Origin: Anastrepha obliqua
Taxonomy: Eukaryota; Arthropoda; Insecta; Diptera; Tephritidae
DNA: 64,000 nt
Direction: 5' to 3'
Assembly: GCF_027943255.1 (NCBI RefSeq)
Contig: NC_072894.1
Coordinates: forward strand, 127,711,601-127,775,600
Shown: positions 55,211 through 64,000 of the stretch, one piece after another
How positions within the stretch are numbered: the stretch's first letter is position 1
How the letters are laid out: every line of letters begins with the position of its first letter
The notes under the pieces: generated by a model
The model's database searches: none
What the model saw: the letters and a program-made list of their open reading frames with translations, nothing else
What the model was told of the DNA's origin: nothing
Translations under genes and position numbers: made by a program

Positions 55211-56137
55211 GTTTACGCCCAAACGCCCGAAAACACCCGCCCGAATCCACACGCCCGAATGTATATTTCCCCGAATTGACAGTTTCCCGAATTTTTTTGC
55301 CCGAACGTCTTCGCCCGAACCCATTTGCCCGAATCCTTTTACCCGAAAAGAAAAAAAAATTTAAAATAATTAAGAATTAGTATACACTTGAAGTACATGC
55401 AAGAAAAGAACAAAAGAGTGCTATTCCTTTATTTATTCATAACAAATGTTGTCAAAATTCTTGTGTCAAATTCATCAGTCAGTCATTCGTTCTTAATTAT
55501 TCATAAAAATGGAAGAAATTGAGGAAGTGGGACAACTTGTCGGAAAAAAATTAATAATCGGAGGATACATTTATGTCAGATCCAAACCGTCGAAAAATAA
55601 TCAATTCTATTGGGACTGTCAATTGGTTGATGGTGAATAAAAACCATCCAGATTTATATGCATTTTTGACGCAAATACAGAAAGAACAACAAGACACTGA
55701 AACGAGCCTCACAGAGCTGAGTCTTGGACGCAAAGTTAGAGCGACACCACGTCAAACCTGGATATCACTCCAAAAACGATTACGCACAATAACGGAAGAA
55801 TACCAAAGATATAAAGAAGAAAACAAAATTTTGGAATACTTAACTAATTTAGCATACAACATTCAAATATCCTAAATTCACACAATTCAATTTCTTTCAC
55901 ACCATGCCATATAATTAAAACTTGTTTACAAAATTTTGAATTTTAATTATTTATTAACATTTTTATATAAAATTTATTTTTATTTTTTCGGGCATTTTTC
56001 GGGCATTTTTCGGGAAAATTAATAAGATTCGGGTATTCGTATTCGGGCAAATTTATTCGGGTAAATTATTTTCGGGTGATTGGGTTTCGGGTGAATGTCC
56101 ATTCGGGCATGTGTTTTCGGGATTTTGACCTGGAATC
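55211..56137 (+). mobile_element. Mutator-like element (FLYWCH type) with GCCCGAA-array ends, 10-bp target duplication
   Basis: GTATATAAAC flanks both sides (55201-55210 and 56138-56147). The left end (GTTTACGCCCAAACGCCCG...) and the reverse complement of the right end (GATTCCAGGTCAAAATCCCG...) share CCCGAAAACAC and then spaced CCCGAA motifs. About nine GCCCGAA-like motifs lie in 55215-55355, and about ten TTCGGGC-like motifs in 55987-56125. A 9-10 bp duplication fits Mutator-like elements. The coding remnants below support the same family. It is 927 bp, so an internal deletion product. Confidence 0.9.
55509..55875 (+). pseudogene. FLYWCH/MULE transposase: N-terminal and C-terminal remnants joined
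   Basis: At 55509 MEEIEEVGQLVGKKLIIGGYIYVRSKPSKNNQFYWDCQLVDG resembles a FLYWCH zinc finger start (Y...K......YW.C). The other frame gives (open 55573-55875) NKNHPDLYAFLTQIQKEQQDTE...RLRTITEEYQRYKEENKILEYLTNLAYNI. This matches the C-terminal part of insect MULE-type proteins (HPNIWKFI..LK.EQ ... Y...I..YL..IAHN). The transposase catalytic domain between them is missing. A genuine host FLYWCH gene is unlikely because of the TIR and duplication context. Confidence 0.7.
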
Positions 56138-56277
56138 GTATATAAACACGCATATACATATACAATTTCGCGCAATTTTCAAAAAGAACAAATCTATATA
56201 TAAAGATGCATACAAGTCATATGGACATATCAAATATACGAATCTAGTCCGTACGCAAGCAAATGTAAGCTAATGTG

Positions 56278-56465
56278 CTTGAACTGCAAGCGAGAGCGCG
56301 GAACGAACGACAAAGCAAGCAAAGCACAATCGGCCCCCGCGTTCGGCAACGTTCGACATCTGGCTCTGTCCTACTTGAGTGAGCATATATATGTATGTAT
56401 ATGTATGTATATGCGCATTTGTATATAAATTCACATACTTGTATTTGCATATGCCTTCTTGCTGT
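56278..56465 (+). repeat. Dispersed repeat, copy 2 (other copy at 35995-36165)
   Basis: TTGAACTGCAAGCGAGAGCGC, ACGAACGACAAAGCAAGC, ACGTTCGACATCTGGCTCTG, CCTACTTGAGTGAGC and a TATGTATGTATATG tract correspond to copy 1. This copy has an extra segment (CACAATCGGCCCCCGCGTTCGG). Termini undefined. Confidence 0.7.
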
Positions 56466-57134
56466 GTGTATGGTAATGAACCATTTCTCTGTTGAGAATA
56501 GGACGATGATAGAAAAAGTAGGAAATGAAAGGGAGTGTTTCGAGTGTAAAGTGTATTGAAAAAGGCAAATCGATGATGGTGCCTCTTAGTGTTGTTGACT
56601 TATTAACGTCTGATGCACAATCGAAATTGAAGAAATCTTTCATGAATTTGATAAATGTTTCGTCATTTTTCACGTTTGTGTAAATGCAACTTGACCTATT
56701 CCATTGCAATTCCATTTACCTCCTCCTCTATATCCATACAAAATATCTATTAAACAAATAAAATAAAAATTTTGTTTTGAAAATTGCAACCATTCCATCA
56801 ATATTTTCTTATGACGTTGTCACGTTAAACTATCGTCAGTAAACCGACTTTACAGACAACATCTTTTTTTTGTTAGAATCTTAGAATTCAAATATATACT
56901 ATATACATATATATGTATATGTATTTACATATTCTATGTATTTTAGGACACCAGCTGTTCACACGGTGTGAACCGCCTTCCGAAAACCGCTACGAAAAAG
57001 AAACGCCTTCCGCCAACCGATAACGAAAAGAAGAGAATTACTTGTTTGTGAATAGTCAGCTAACGGATTGATGAATATTGTGATTTTTAAATTAAGAAAA
57101 ATAATAATTACAATAATAAAAACGATCCAAATAT
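56466..57134. other. No gene; short tandem repeat
   Basis: GAACCGCCTTCCGAAAACCG, then AACGCCTTCCGCCAACCGAT at 56969-57035, is an imperfect tandem unit of about 36 bp with a CGAAAAAGAA / CGAAAAGAAG end. The rest is AT-rich; ORFs such as 56431-56715 minus show no domain. Confidence 0.45.
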
Positions 57135-57262
57135 AATTTCTTGTATTTGGCAATTTCCACTTCCTATCGCTTAGTTTTCCTCTTATTTTTGTTTGCTTAT
57201 TCTCAGCACTGACGTCACGACAAATTGGGAAAGCGCCTTGTATTCTATCATTATTGGGTTAT
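57135..57262 (+). repeat. Dispersed repeat (other copy at 61175-61325)
   Basis: TTGGCAATTTCCACTTCCTATC ... CTGACGTCACGACAAATTGG, then GAAAGCGCCTTGTATTC, resembles TCGGCAGTTTCCATTGCTTT ... ATGACCTCACGCGAGTTGGG, then AAAGCGCAATCTTGAATTC at 61175-61325. Nature unknown. Confidence 0.6.
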
Positions 57263-58044
57263 GGTTACTTTAGTGCATTTGTTTATTTGTCACATACATA
57301 CTTATGTATGTACTATGAATGCAGACGTCAAATTAGTGCTAAATTAACAAACGTATATATATTCGATTTTAATTAATCATAACTACATAGATTTCTTATA
57401 TGCATATTAAATTTTATGCAAAGATTTCGTTACAGATCGAAATATATCTACGTTAAAATAAAAATATTTACTTTCATTCTATAAAATTAATATGTATGCA
57501 GGATGTATTGAGGTTCTAGCAATAAATCTTTTATTTATTTTAAATTCAAAACCTTTATACAAATTAGAAAATCCATGCAAATGCTTTGCAAAGGAGTATA
57601 GATGGCTAGAGAAGCCAGAAACTGTGTAATATACATACATGCATACAAATGTACATTAGTCAATGCGATTTGACTACTGAAGGTGGCGCCTTCCCAAAAC
57701 AGTTACTTTATTTTTTGCGATTTTGATCTGTGAATGGCTTGGTAATATTGCGATTTGTGAGATTTAAACTAAACAAACTAGTGAACAAAAAGTGCCGCTT
57801 GTTAAATTGTGAAAGCACAAACTGATAGAAAACCTCCAAATCAAGGCGAATATATTAAAGGTGGTATCGATAAATCAGCTGATTTTTTTTTTTAGCGTGT
57901 CCATGTCGTTGAAACAAGGCAAATTCATTCTTTGTTTTCTACTTTCGTTTATTTCAAGATTAAAACATAATTACAGTTTTTACAGACCGCTTAGATCTAA
58001 TATAAGCTTATTTTACTTTACCATTATGAGCTTAAATTACTACA
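57263..58044. other. No gene; part of a short dispersed repeat
   Basis: AAAGTGCCGCTTGTTAAATTG near 57788 matches GAAGTGCCGCGGGTTAAATTG near 61094. Otherwise AT-rich with no domain. Confidence 0.45.
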
Positions 58045-58255
58045 GATAATTATTAATCTCGGTGAAATACCAAAATTAAGAAAAAGTTTTTTCGGTCGCC
58101 CCTCGGCGGGCAATGGCAAATCTCCGAGTGTATTTCTGCCATGAAAAAGTCGGCGTAAAGCTGTAGGTCCCTCCATTTGTGGAACAACATCAAGACACAT
58201 ACCACAAATAGGAGGAGGAGCTCGTCCAAACATCCAGGATGTACGCGTCAATTAT
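58045..58255 (+). repeat. SINE, 5' truncated with internal loss
   Basis: Begins inside the B-box end (ATCTCGGTGAAATACC), then CGGTCGCCCCTCGGCGGGC and CATGAAAAAGTCGGC, where the CTCCTCATAAAA...CGGAG stretch is lost. GGACCTCCATTTGTGG-like and AGGAGGAGGAGCTCG-like body sequence and the end GTACGCGTCAATTATATATA follow. Confidence 0.75.
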
Positions 58256-58616
58256 ATATATATACATAATTATTAAATAAATTAAAAAAAGAATTTAGAA
58301 ATTTATACAATTCATTTTTCATTCAAATCAGTCGTTGTTCATTAGCAACGAATGGACATTGTGTTAATTTTGTCGAATATCACTAACACATTCTTAGTTT
58401 CTTCTTAAACGAACCGATTATAAACGTCAGCTACGTCAGCCCATGAGTTGATTCTGTTAAATTCGCTGAGAACCGGCTAACGGTCTGATATTGGCCGAAC
58501 CACTTAATCTTTTCCCCGTGCCTTTGCAGGTATCGAGGAATCACTATGATCAGTGTAAACATAGCCATAGATAATAAGATGGGAAACTCTTTCATTTTGA
58601 GAGAGAGCGCGCCCAT
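58256..58616. other. No gene seen
   Basis: Contains the TTCATTAGCAACGAATGG stretch related to about 2400. No gene. Confidence 0.35.
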
Positions 58617-59620
58617 GGCAGCACTCATACATTATGGGATGTTGAACAGCTGATAGGCGAAATAGCAGGCTGCCAGAAGAAACGCGCCAAAAATAACTGA
58701 AGAAAACAGTTCGTTTTTGCTTAATGGAGAAATTACGCGCTGGAGATGTTAATAAAAATTTGTCTTAAAATTAGTTTAATTGAAACGTAATAATTTAGTT
58801 TGAAGGGAGTTTGTAGAATTTTCCAAAGCTTTTTATATCTTTTTCGGCTTCTGCTTTTAATTCGTCTTGTGTACACATTAAAATACATTTTACATATGTA
58901 CATGTAATTTTATTGATTTATTGGTTCATATCTCTAAATTTTGTACATACTTATGAAGTACATACTTATTTTTAGGTATTAATATTAATGAATAATTGAG
59001 GTTAGTATATAGTGCGCGGTAAATAAGCCCAATCAGCATAACATAAATAAGCTAAAAACTAAAAATGTGCTATATTATGATAATGAAGTAATTAACTCGA
59101 AAATCTATATACATAAAATATTGTAATCTTTTAATATAAGAATAAAGCTAAAACACCTTATTATTAATTATTAATTATATGTAGGTGTATACGGGTGATA
59201 TAAGGCTCCTAGGAATCCGCGCACTATATACTAACCACAATGGCGGTGTGGAAACTAAACATTCTCAATTTTTGTTCAAAAAATACCAATTCAATGTTTT
59301 TTGAGATGTAAATTTGTATATACGTAAATATTCTATCAACACACAGTTTTCAATAAAATTACATTATGTAGATAAAACTTATTAAAAGTTGAAGTCGAAA
59401 AGTATATAGCGAGCTTCAGATTTTACAAACTCACTTCAATTCAAATTATTATATTTCAATTAAATTAATTTTAAGACAAATATTTATAAACATTTCAACA
59501 CATCATTTCTCCATTAAGCAAAAACGAACTGTTTTCGTCAGTTATTTTTGGCGCGTTTCTTCTGGCAACCTGCCATTTCGCCTATCAGATGCTCAAAGTC
59601 CCATAATGTGTGAGTGCGCC
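58617..59620. repeat. Long inverted repeat: two arms of about 400 bp, 197-bp spacer
   Basis: The left arm 58617-59019 is matched by the reverse complement of 59217-59620. Shared blocks include CTGATAGGCGAAATRGCAGG, GCCAGAAGAAACGCGCC, AAAACAGTTCGTTTTTGCTT, AATATTTGTCTTAAAATTA, and at the inner edges GGTTAGTATATAGTGCGCGG. The outer 150 bp are about 85-90% identical by eye; the inner part is more diverged. The two arms are equal in length. Neither arm contains an ORF. A transcript across it would fold into a long hairpin. It could be a foldback-type transposon with very long TIRs or a local inverted duplication; no target duplication was found. Confidence 0.85.
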
Positions 59621-59639
59621 AAGTTTTGAAAGTGGAAAA

Positions 59640-60206
59640 TACTTCTGATCAAAATCAAGTAATTTTTTTGCGCAGCTGGATCTTTCGTTTCTTATTTGTG
59701 GCGTACGTTGAAATTGGCGTTTATTCCGTAATTGTTTATGCCGTTACTGTGGTTTGGTGAACGGTGCATTTACGCGGGTGTGAACGGTTCGCCATAATAG
59801 TGTTTATTGGCTCGGTTTTTGTTCGGTATTAATCCGCACCGGTCGACCGTTCTCTGCAGCGATCAACAGTTTTCCGGCCGGCGAGACGTGGGCCATTGCC
59901 TGGCATTTAGCTGGAGTTTAGTTGTGTAGAGAAACGTTTCCTGTGTAGTACTACAGTAATCACAGGGTGTTGCCTGCTAGGACCTGCTGTCTTGTTAAGC
60001 TAAGCCATAGCCAAGGTTGGGAAGCGGAGCATGAGAGCCTTTGTACATTCCATTTACTCGAGTTCCATGGTGCCAGAAGAATCCACTTCGGGTGGAGAAA
60101 GAGAAGGGAAGATCTTAGCGGTAATTTCCCCCGTAGCAGAAAGCCGGGGGTTAGCCTTAGTACGTCGCCAGTGACGCTTGCTGCTTAAGCCTATACTTCA
60201 GCCGAA
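59640..60206 (+). other. Likely 5' UTR of the R1-like LINE derivative
   Basis: GC-richer sequence than its surroundings, containing CCGCACCGGTCGACCGTTCTC, a motif also at about 31180. A small ORF at 59967 (73 codons) has no domain. It leads directly into the ORF at 60207. Confidence 0.5.
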
Positions 60207-60938
60207 GTGGGGGATAAAGCCACAATGAGTTCGGACGGGACGTCCTTAGAGAGAGGGGGAGAAATTGGTGGCATAGATAAAGTGAATATTATGGGGCGTG
60301 CTTCAGCGAATACTGATTGTGGTGAAGTGACCGCCATGGAATCGCAGAGCATGACCCTGATAAAGGGCATTACCAGTGAGTATACCGACGCGGTATTAGG
60401 AATGCAGAGTCTTAATTTGGGGACTGCAAAGAAGCTTTTGGAGTTTTCCCCCGAGTCTGAGGAGCTCTATATGGCGACGACAGGAACCGAGGCAGTGGCG
60501 ATACCTCAGACGCCTCCTGTTAAGGAAGTAGTATCTAGTATACAACTTCGGGAATTTGAGGAATTGGAGGTTGATCAAAGTGCTTGCCTGAATGAATGTA
60601 ATAGCGATTTAAAAATATTTAAAAGGTGGAAAGGAAAGCGTCTTAAGTTTTGGTCGAAAGAGCTATACTTAAAGAGGAGGTCTGTCCGTCGCTTAAGACG
60701 TTTGTATCAACGTGCTAGACGAGCTAACTCGGAGAATTTATCCCACTTAAGGGATCAATTTAAGAACGGGCTTCATGAATACAAGAAGATGTTAAACAAG
60801 GCTAAAGAAGAAGCATGGAAGAGATCTGTTGGGGATAACAGTCACGACTCCTCGAAACCGAATGTGTCGGGATCTCCAAATGAGCTAGTGGTTAGTGACG
60901 CCTCTGAGGACGACCTTCTCAATTTGGTAGACGGCTAG
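60207..60938 (+). CDS. Fused ORF of an internally deleted R1-like LINE
   Basis: 243 codons; an alternative ATG is at 60225 (MSSDG). The N-terminal 120 residues or so (GGEIGGIDKVNIMG...SEELYMATTGTEAVAIPQ) are acidic and Ser/Thr-rich, as in the ORF1 leader of R1-type elements, but no CCHC knuckle remains. Residues about 137-212 (FKRWKGKRLKFWSKELYLKR, then SVRRLRRLYQRARR, LHEYKKMLNKAKEEAWKRS) match the linker between endonuclease and reverse transcriptase in R1-clade ORF2 (WW...L...R...RL....R....Y...I..AK..SW). ORF1 and ORF2 are thus fused by a large deletion, and the product would lack nucleic-acid chaperone and enzymatic domains. Followed by an acidic tail and a short 3' UTR to about 61075. 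Confidence 0.55.
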   Translation: MGDKATMSSDGTSLERGGEIGGIDKVNIMGRASANTDCGEVTAMESQSMTLIKGITSEYTDAVLGMQSLNLGTAKKLLEFSPESEELYMATTGTEAVAIPQTPPVKEVVSSIQLREFEELEVDQSACLNECNSDLKIFKRWKGKRLKFWSKELYLKRRSVRRLRRLYQRARRANSENLSHLRDQFKNGLHEYKKMLNKAKEEAWKRSVGDNSHDSSKPNVSGSPNELVVSDASEDDLLNLVDG

Positions 60939-61075
60939 GCACGATTGGATCTTGAGCCTTGTCTACCCGCTTAAGATCGACTCGTGATTCGTGACAACTC
61001 ATTGCAGTTGCCAATAATCGGGAGTTCTATGTGGGGTTTGGCATATCGGTGGACATAACGATAACAATGCTGCTT
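60939..61075 (+). other. Probable 3' UTR of the fused LINE
   Basis: GC-moderate sequence (TTGAGCCTTGTCTACCCGC, GACAACTCATTGCAGTTGCC) directly after the stop and before AT-rich flank with AATAAATAAAAA. The end point is not certain. Confidence 0.35.
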
Positions 61076-61174
61076 ATTGGCGAATAAATAAAAAATGAAG
61101 TGCCGCGGGTTAAATTGTGAAGCACGAATTGGAAAAATACAGTTTTTTTTACAGTGTGAGTGTATGTATATAAT

Positions 61175-61325
61175 TTCTGTTATTCGGCAGTTTCCATTGC
61201 TTTTGCTTACTCTTCCTCTTTGCACACAACTATTTGTCTTCCATTTGTTTGTTAATTCGAAGAGATGACCTCACGCGAGTTGGGAAAGCGCAATCTTGAA
61301 TTCTTTCATTCTTGCTATCGATCTA
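61175..61325 (+). repeat. Dispersed repeat (other copy at 57135-57262)
   Basis: See the shared blocks TTTCCA...CTT, then CTCACG...TTGGGAAAGCGC and GAATTCTTTCATTCTTGCTA. It lies after a GAAGTGCCGCGGGTTAAATTG block that also has a counterpart at 57788, but in different order. Confidence 0.6.
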
Positions 61326-62843
61326 AATCTGAATTGTTTGCAATTCTGTGGAAATCCCGTTAACAATTTTAGAATGTGTACATGCAAATTTAAGCTTGGT
61401 GGATATAACTCTATTCAATGAAAAGTGTTTGTGTTTCCATAAAGTTTTTAATTTTTTATATAATTTTCACTTTTGCATTGTATGTATGTATGTATGTATG
61501 TATTGCATATCTCTCCTTTGGGTATATCAATGTTCACGCACTCTCCTTTTTTGGAGTAGTTTTGTGTGAGCTGTTACACATACATACATTTATTGCGAAG
61601 ACCACTATCCAATTCTTTTTTAAATAATCATGTAACATTTGGAAAACTAGAAACTTGGAAATTTTCGTCTAGAAGGGATGTGAGCGTCAGCTGTAATTTT
61701 TAGTCTAGTATTTTTATGAGGCATGCATTTATATATGTAAATACATATGAATGTACGTCACTGACAATTAAGCATACACCATTTCTTGAAATTCCAGATG
61801 GCCACCTTATCAATTTAAAAGTAACTAAGACATTTCGGAGGTTAGCTAGGTGTGAAATCGTTAAGTTGGATCTTCGTAAACAAACACGGACAAACTTACT
61901 TACATTGATTCATTTGCAGAAGCGCAAGCGCACAAATGTTTGTCTAACGAAGATATCCTCGAATCTCACTTATCCACTCGTTCTACCAACAGTTTTAATT
62001 ACAATATTAACTGAGTTGTCAGCACTCAAGCTAACTGCTTCCTTTTCCTAATTGCTTTCTACAGCCGCTTGGCTGCCACTCTTGTCGCTGATATTTGGGC
62101 ACCACAGAAAGTCATAGAGCTGAGCAATGAAAATTATGTTTTTGCTGCGCGGTTTGATGTTTGCTAGCATGCCTGCCTGAGTAAATTTAATTCTAGAATG
62201 TGGTGCATATGTACAAAAAGAAATGCCAGACTTTTGTCGTTATACGGTTTTGCATTTCATGTTGCACAGAAGAGCTATGTTTCACATGCCATTCCTAACT
62301 GACGCAAGTTAGCTTAGACAAAAGAAAAAAACTAGCTTTGTTAACTAGGCGCAAATCGTATAGACGATAGTGCGTCAATGAGGAGCAGACATAGGCAAAT
62401 AAAATTTATTAGTGCCGGAAACTATGTTAACAGCTTGCCTCGGTAGTACGAGCTCTTAGTCTTTTCTGTACCCAAAGTCCTGTTTACTTTGGAAATTATT
62501 TAATTATGCGTTATTTCGTAAATCATACAAAAACAAAAGTTCATACAACCATTACTCATTGCCATACAAAATTACAAACTGTACTGCCTTTGAATAATTC
62601 TGACCGGTGAATGTATGCGTACTTGTATGTAATTAGTATGATGAGCGACCTCTTATTCTCATAATAGTAATTTTATGCCTGAAAATGTCTTATTGTCGTC
62701 AGCTGTGGCGACTGAATTATTGAATTATTTAACTTCTTATAAAAAATGCAAAAGCACTGGATATGATTTTCATCTCTTGGAGTAAAAATTAGCTCCAAAA
62801 ATTTACTTCGAGTTTGAGAAAATCCTATTTTAATATATATATA
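61326..62843. other. No gene seen
   Basis: A TGTATGTATGTATG microsatellite near 61482-61500. The 111-codon ORF at 61716 shows no family. The rest is AT-rich. Confidence 0.4.
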
Positions 62844-63169
62844 CAGGGTTTGATGGAAAAGTAATGAGTCTCATTTTTTTAAGCAGTTTTATTAAACCTT
62901 TTGGCTTATACAACTAATATTCTTCAAAATAGGACCCTTGAGCGTCAATACACCGCTGGTAGCGGTCCTTCCACTGCAGGAAACATTTTTTAAACTCATC
63001 CACCGGAATCGCGTTCAATTCGGCTGTCACAGTTTTTTTGCATCGCCTCGATGGAGTCGAAACGCCTCCCCACATTTCAAGTTTTCCGGTCACTGATCTC
63101 AGCCGATTCGGTTGATCGCTTAGCAGACGCTCCGCGCGAGAAGGCTCATTACTTTTCAATCAAACCCTG
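62844..63169 (-). mobile_element. 326-bp mariner-type deletion derivative with TIRs and TA duplication
   Basis: Left end CAGGGTTTGATGGAAAAGTA; reverse complement of the right end CAGGGTTTGATTGAAAAGTA; TA at 62842-62843 and 63170-63171. On the minus strand the C-terminus of a transposase is readable: ELNAIPVDEFKKCFLQWKDRYQRCIDAQGSYFEEY-stop. This matches the last block of mariner-type proteins (IP...F..CF..W..R...CI...G.YFE). It lies at the SINE's TA tail (next feature). Confidence 0.88.
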
Positions 63170-63171
63170 TA

Positions 63172-63413
63172 TAATTGGTGCGTACACCCTTTTTTGTGTG
63201 TTGGCCGAAGCTCCTCCTCCTATTTGTGTATGAGGAGCTTTTTCATGGCAGAAATACACTCGGAGGTTTGCCATTGCCTGCCGAGGGGCGACCGCTATTA
63301 GAAATATTTTTTTTTTTTAATTTTGGTGCTTCACCGAGATTCGAACCTACGTTTTCTCTGTGAATTCGGAATAGTAGTCACGCACCAACTCATTCGGCTA
63401 CGGCGGCCGCCGA
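63172..63413 (-). repeat. SINE with internal deletion, minus strand
   Basis: Minus-strand head GGCGGCCGCCGTAGCCGAATG ends at 63413. B box GTAGGTTCGAATCTCGG, body, then a deletion that joins CTCCTCATACACAAATAGGAGG (the CGGAGTCGG...GTGTGCGTC part is lost). The 3' end GGGTGTACGCACCAATTATA remains. Confidence 0.85.
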
Positions 63414-63596
63414 CTATTGGCATTAATTGCATCATGATAAAAACCGTTGGGTTAAACATTCACCGGGGTCTAGCCAGACTGGCTTTTTCGGCTTTGGACG
63501 TGAATTTAACATATTTCTATTAAAGCTAACGACTTGAGCTTCCAAGCAGCTTCCTAAAATTTAACTTTCTATCGATTTATGGATATAACCCTTTAA
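63414..63596. other. No gene seen
   Basis: Flank between the SINE and the TTAA-bounded MITE. No domain. Confidence 0.4.
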
Positions 63597-63863
63597 CACT
63601 AAACCTACAATAGACGGGTCAAATTACCCATTTTAAACATTTTGTCAGAAGTTCTTAGATATAACATTATTAAATCGTCGTTTGCCTTCACGACTTTTAT
63701 TAAAAAATACATCGAATGTATTTTTCAAGATTTACTATTCTCTTGCTAATTGTTTTACCGAGAAATATATGTGATCTTAATAATATATATAATATTTTAA
63801 AGACGGGTCATTTGACCCACATTGGTAGGAATAGGAATACATAAAATATCGGTAGGTTTAGTG
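63597..63863. mobile_element. piggyBac-like MITE, TTAA target, 267 bp
   Basis: TTAA at 63593-63596 and 63864-63867. Left end CACTAAACCTACAATAGACG; reverse complement of the right end CACTAAACCTACCGATATTT. Subterminal GACGGGTCAAATTACCC and AGACGGGTCATTTGACCCAC are near-palindromic and face each other. It shares the initial CAC after TTAA with the MITE at 29873. Confidence 0.8.
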
Positions 63864-63867
63864 TTAA

Positions 63868-64000
63868 AAGGGATCCTCGAACAGGACGAAAAAAGGCCAG
63901 GACCGGGTGCCAAACCAAAGGTTTTAATAACGGTGTTAACTTGGAGAATCATTCAAAGTGCGTAAAAATTCGCATTATTGAAAAAAGCTTAACTTCACTT
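63868..64000. other. No gene seen
   Basis: Short end of the window with no feature recognised. Confidence 0.4.

Noticed and set aside
61716..62051. 111-codon ORF as possible host exon
   Set aside because: No domain, and no clear splice context or similarity that I can recognise.

Overview
The window is AT-rich insect DNA, most likely from a tephritid-type fruit fly. The grounds are indirect: dipteran-like non-LTR retrotransposons, mariner, Tc1 and Helitron relics, and many short CATATGTA / TATGTATG tracts. I recognise no intact host protein gene, rRNA or tRNA gene, and no prokaryotic feature. Apart from AT-rich filler, what can be identified is layers of transposable elements, so the window is probably intergenic or the inside of a large intron. 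Most coding stretches are broken transposases, helicases or reverse transcriptases.

Layout. 0-10 kb: a Tc1-like element with TA target duplication (598-1868), a decayed Helitron helicase on the minus strand (3.5-5.1 kb), an RNase H/C-terminal LINE scrap (6.9-7.3 kb) and a mariner relic (8.2-8.9 kb). 10-21 kb: a TTAA-flanked MITE (11190-11915), LINE scraps, a Helitron nested 7 bp inside another Helitron that also carries a SINE (14610-16066), a Helentron/Helitron endonuclease relic (18.2-18.6 kb) and a long but catalytically altered LINE reverse transcriptase (20.1-21.1 kb). 21-33 kb: two complete-ended transposons of a Tc1/mariner-related family (23242-24554 and 27962-29266, the second split by a MITE), more LINE scraps, and a transposase/mariner chimera (31.7-32.6 kb). 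33-46 kb: a hAT element whose ends are arrays of a palindromic 16-mer (33450-34687), a Helitron (36311-37947), a second reverse transcriptase relic (40.3-41.6 kb), a pogo-like TIR element (42519-43444), and two internally deleted transposons (44268-44635 and 45027-45957). 46-56 kb: a second copy of the satellite-bearing Helitron (46429-48662), a Helitron that keeps a helicase relic (48920-51304), another internally deleted transposon (51787-52705), a TIR element (53917-54460), LINE RNase H, and a Mutator-like element with GCCCGAA-array ends (55211-56137). 56-64 kb: a 1-kb inverted repeat (58617-59620), an internally deleted R1-like LINE with one fused ORF (59640-61075), and small TIR elements.

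A tRNA-derived SINE occurs at least 13 times on both strands. Its 3' end (GCGCCAATTA plus a TA tail) matches the 3' end of the LINE copies at 20.1 and 40.3 kb, so that LINE may have supplied its retroposition machinery. No pathway or operon links the genes. The relationships are parasitic: defective elements (SINE, MITEs, deleted DNA transposons, satellite Helitrons) sit beside relics of the enzymes that probably moved them. The strongest calls rest on TIRs plus matching target-site duplications read directly from the sequence: TA for the Tc1/mariner types, TTAA for three MITEs, 8 bp for hAT, 10 bp for the Mutator-like element, 7 bp for the MITE at 28.4 kb, and A|T for the Helitrons.
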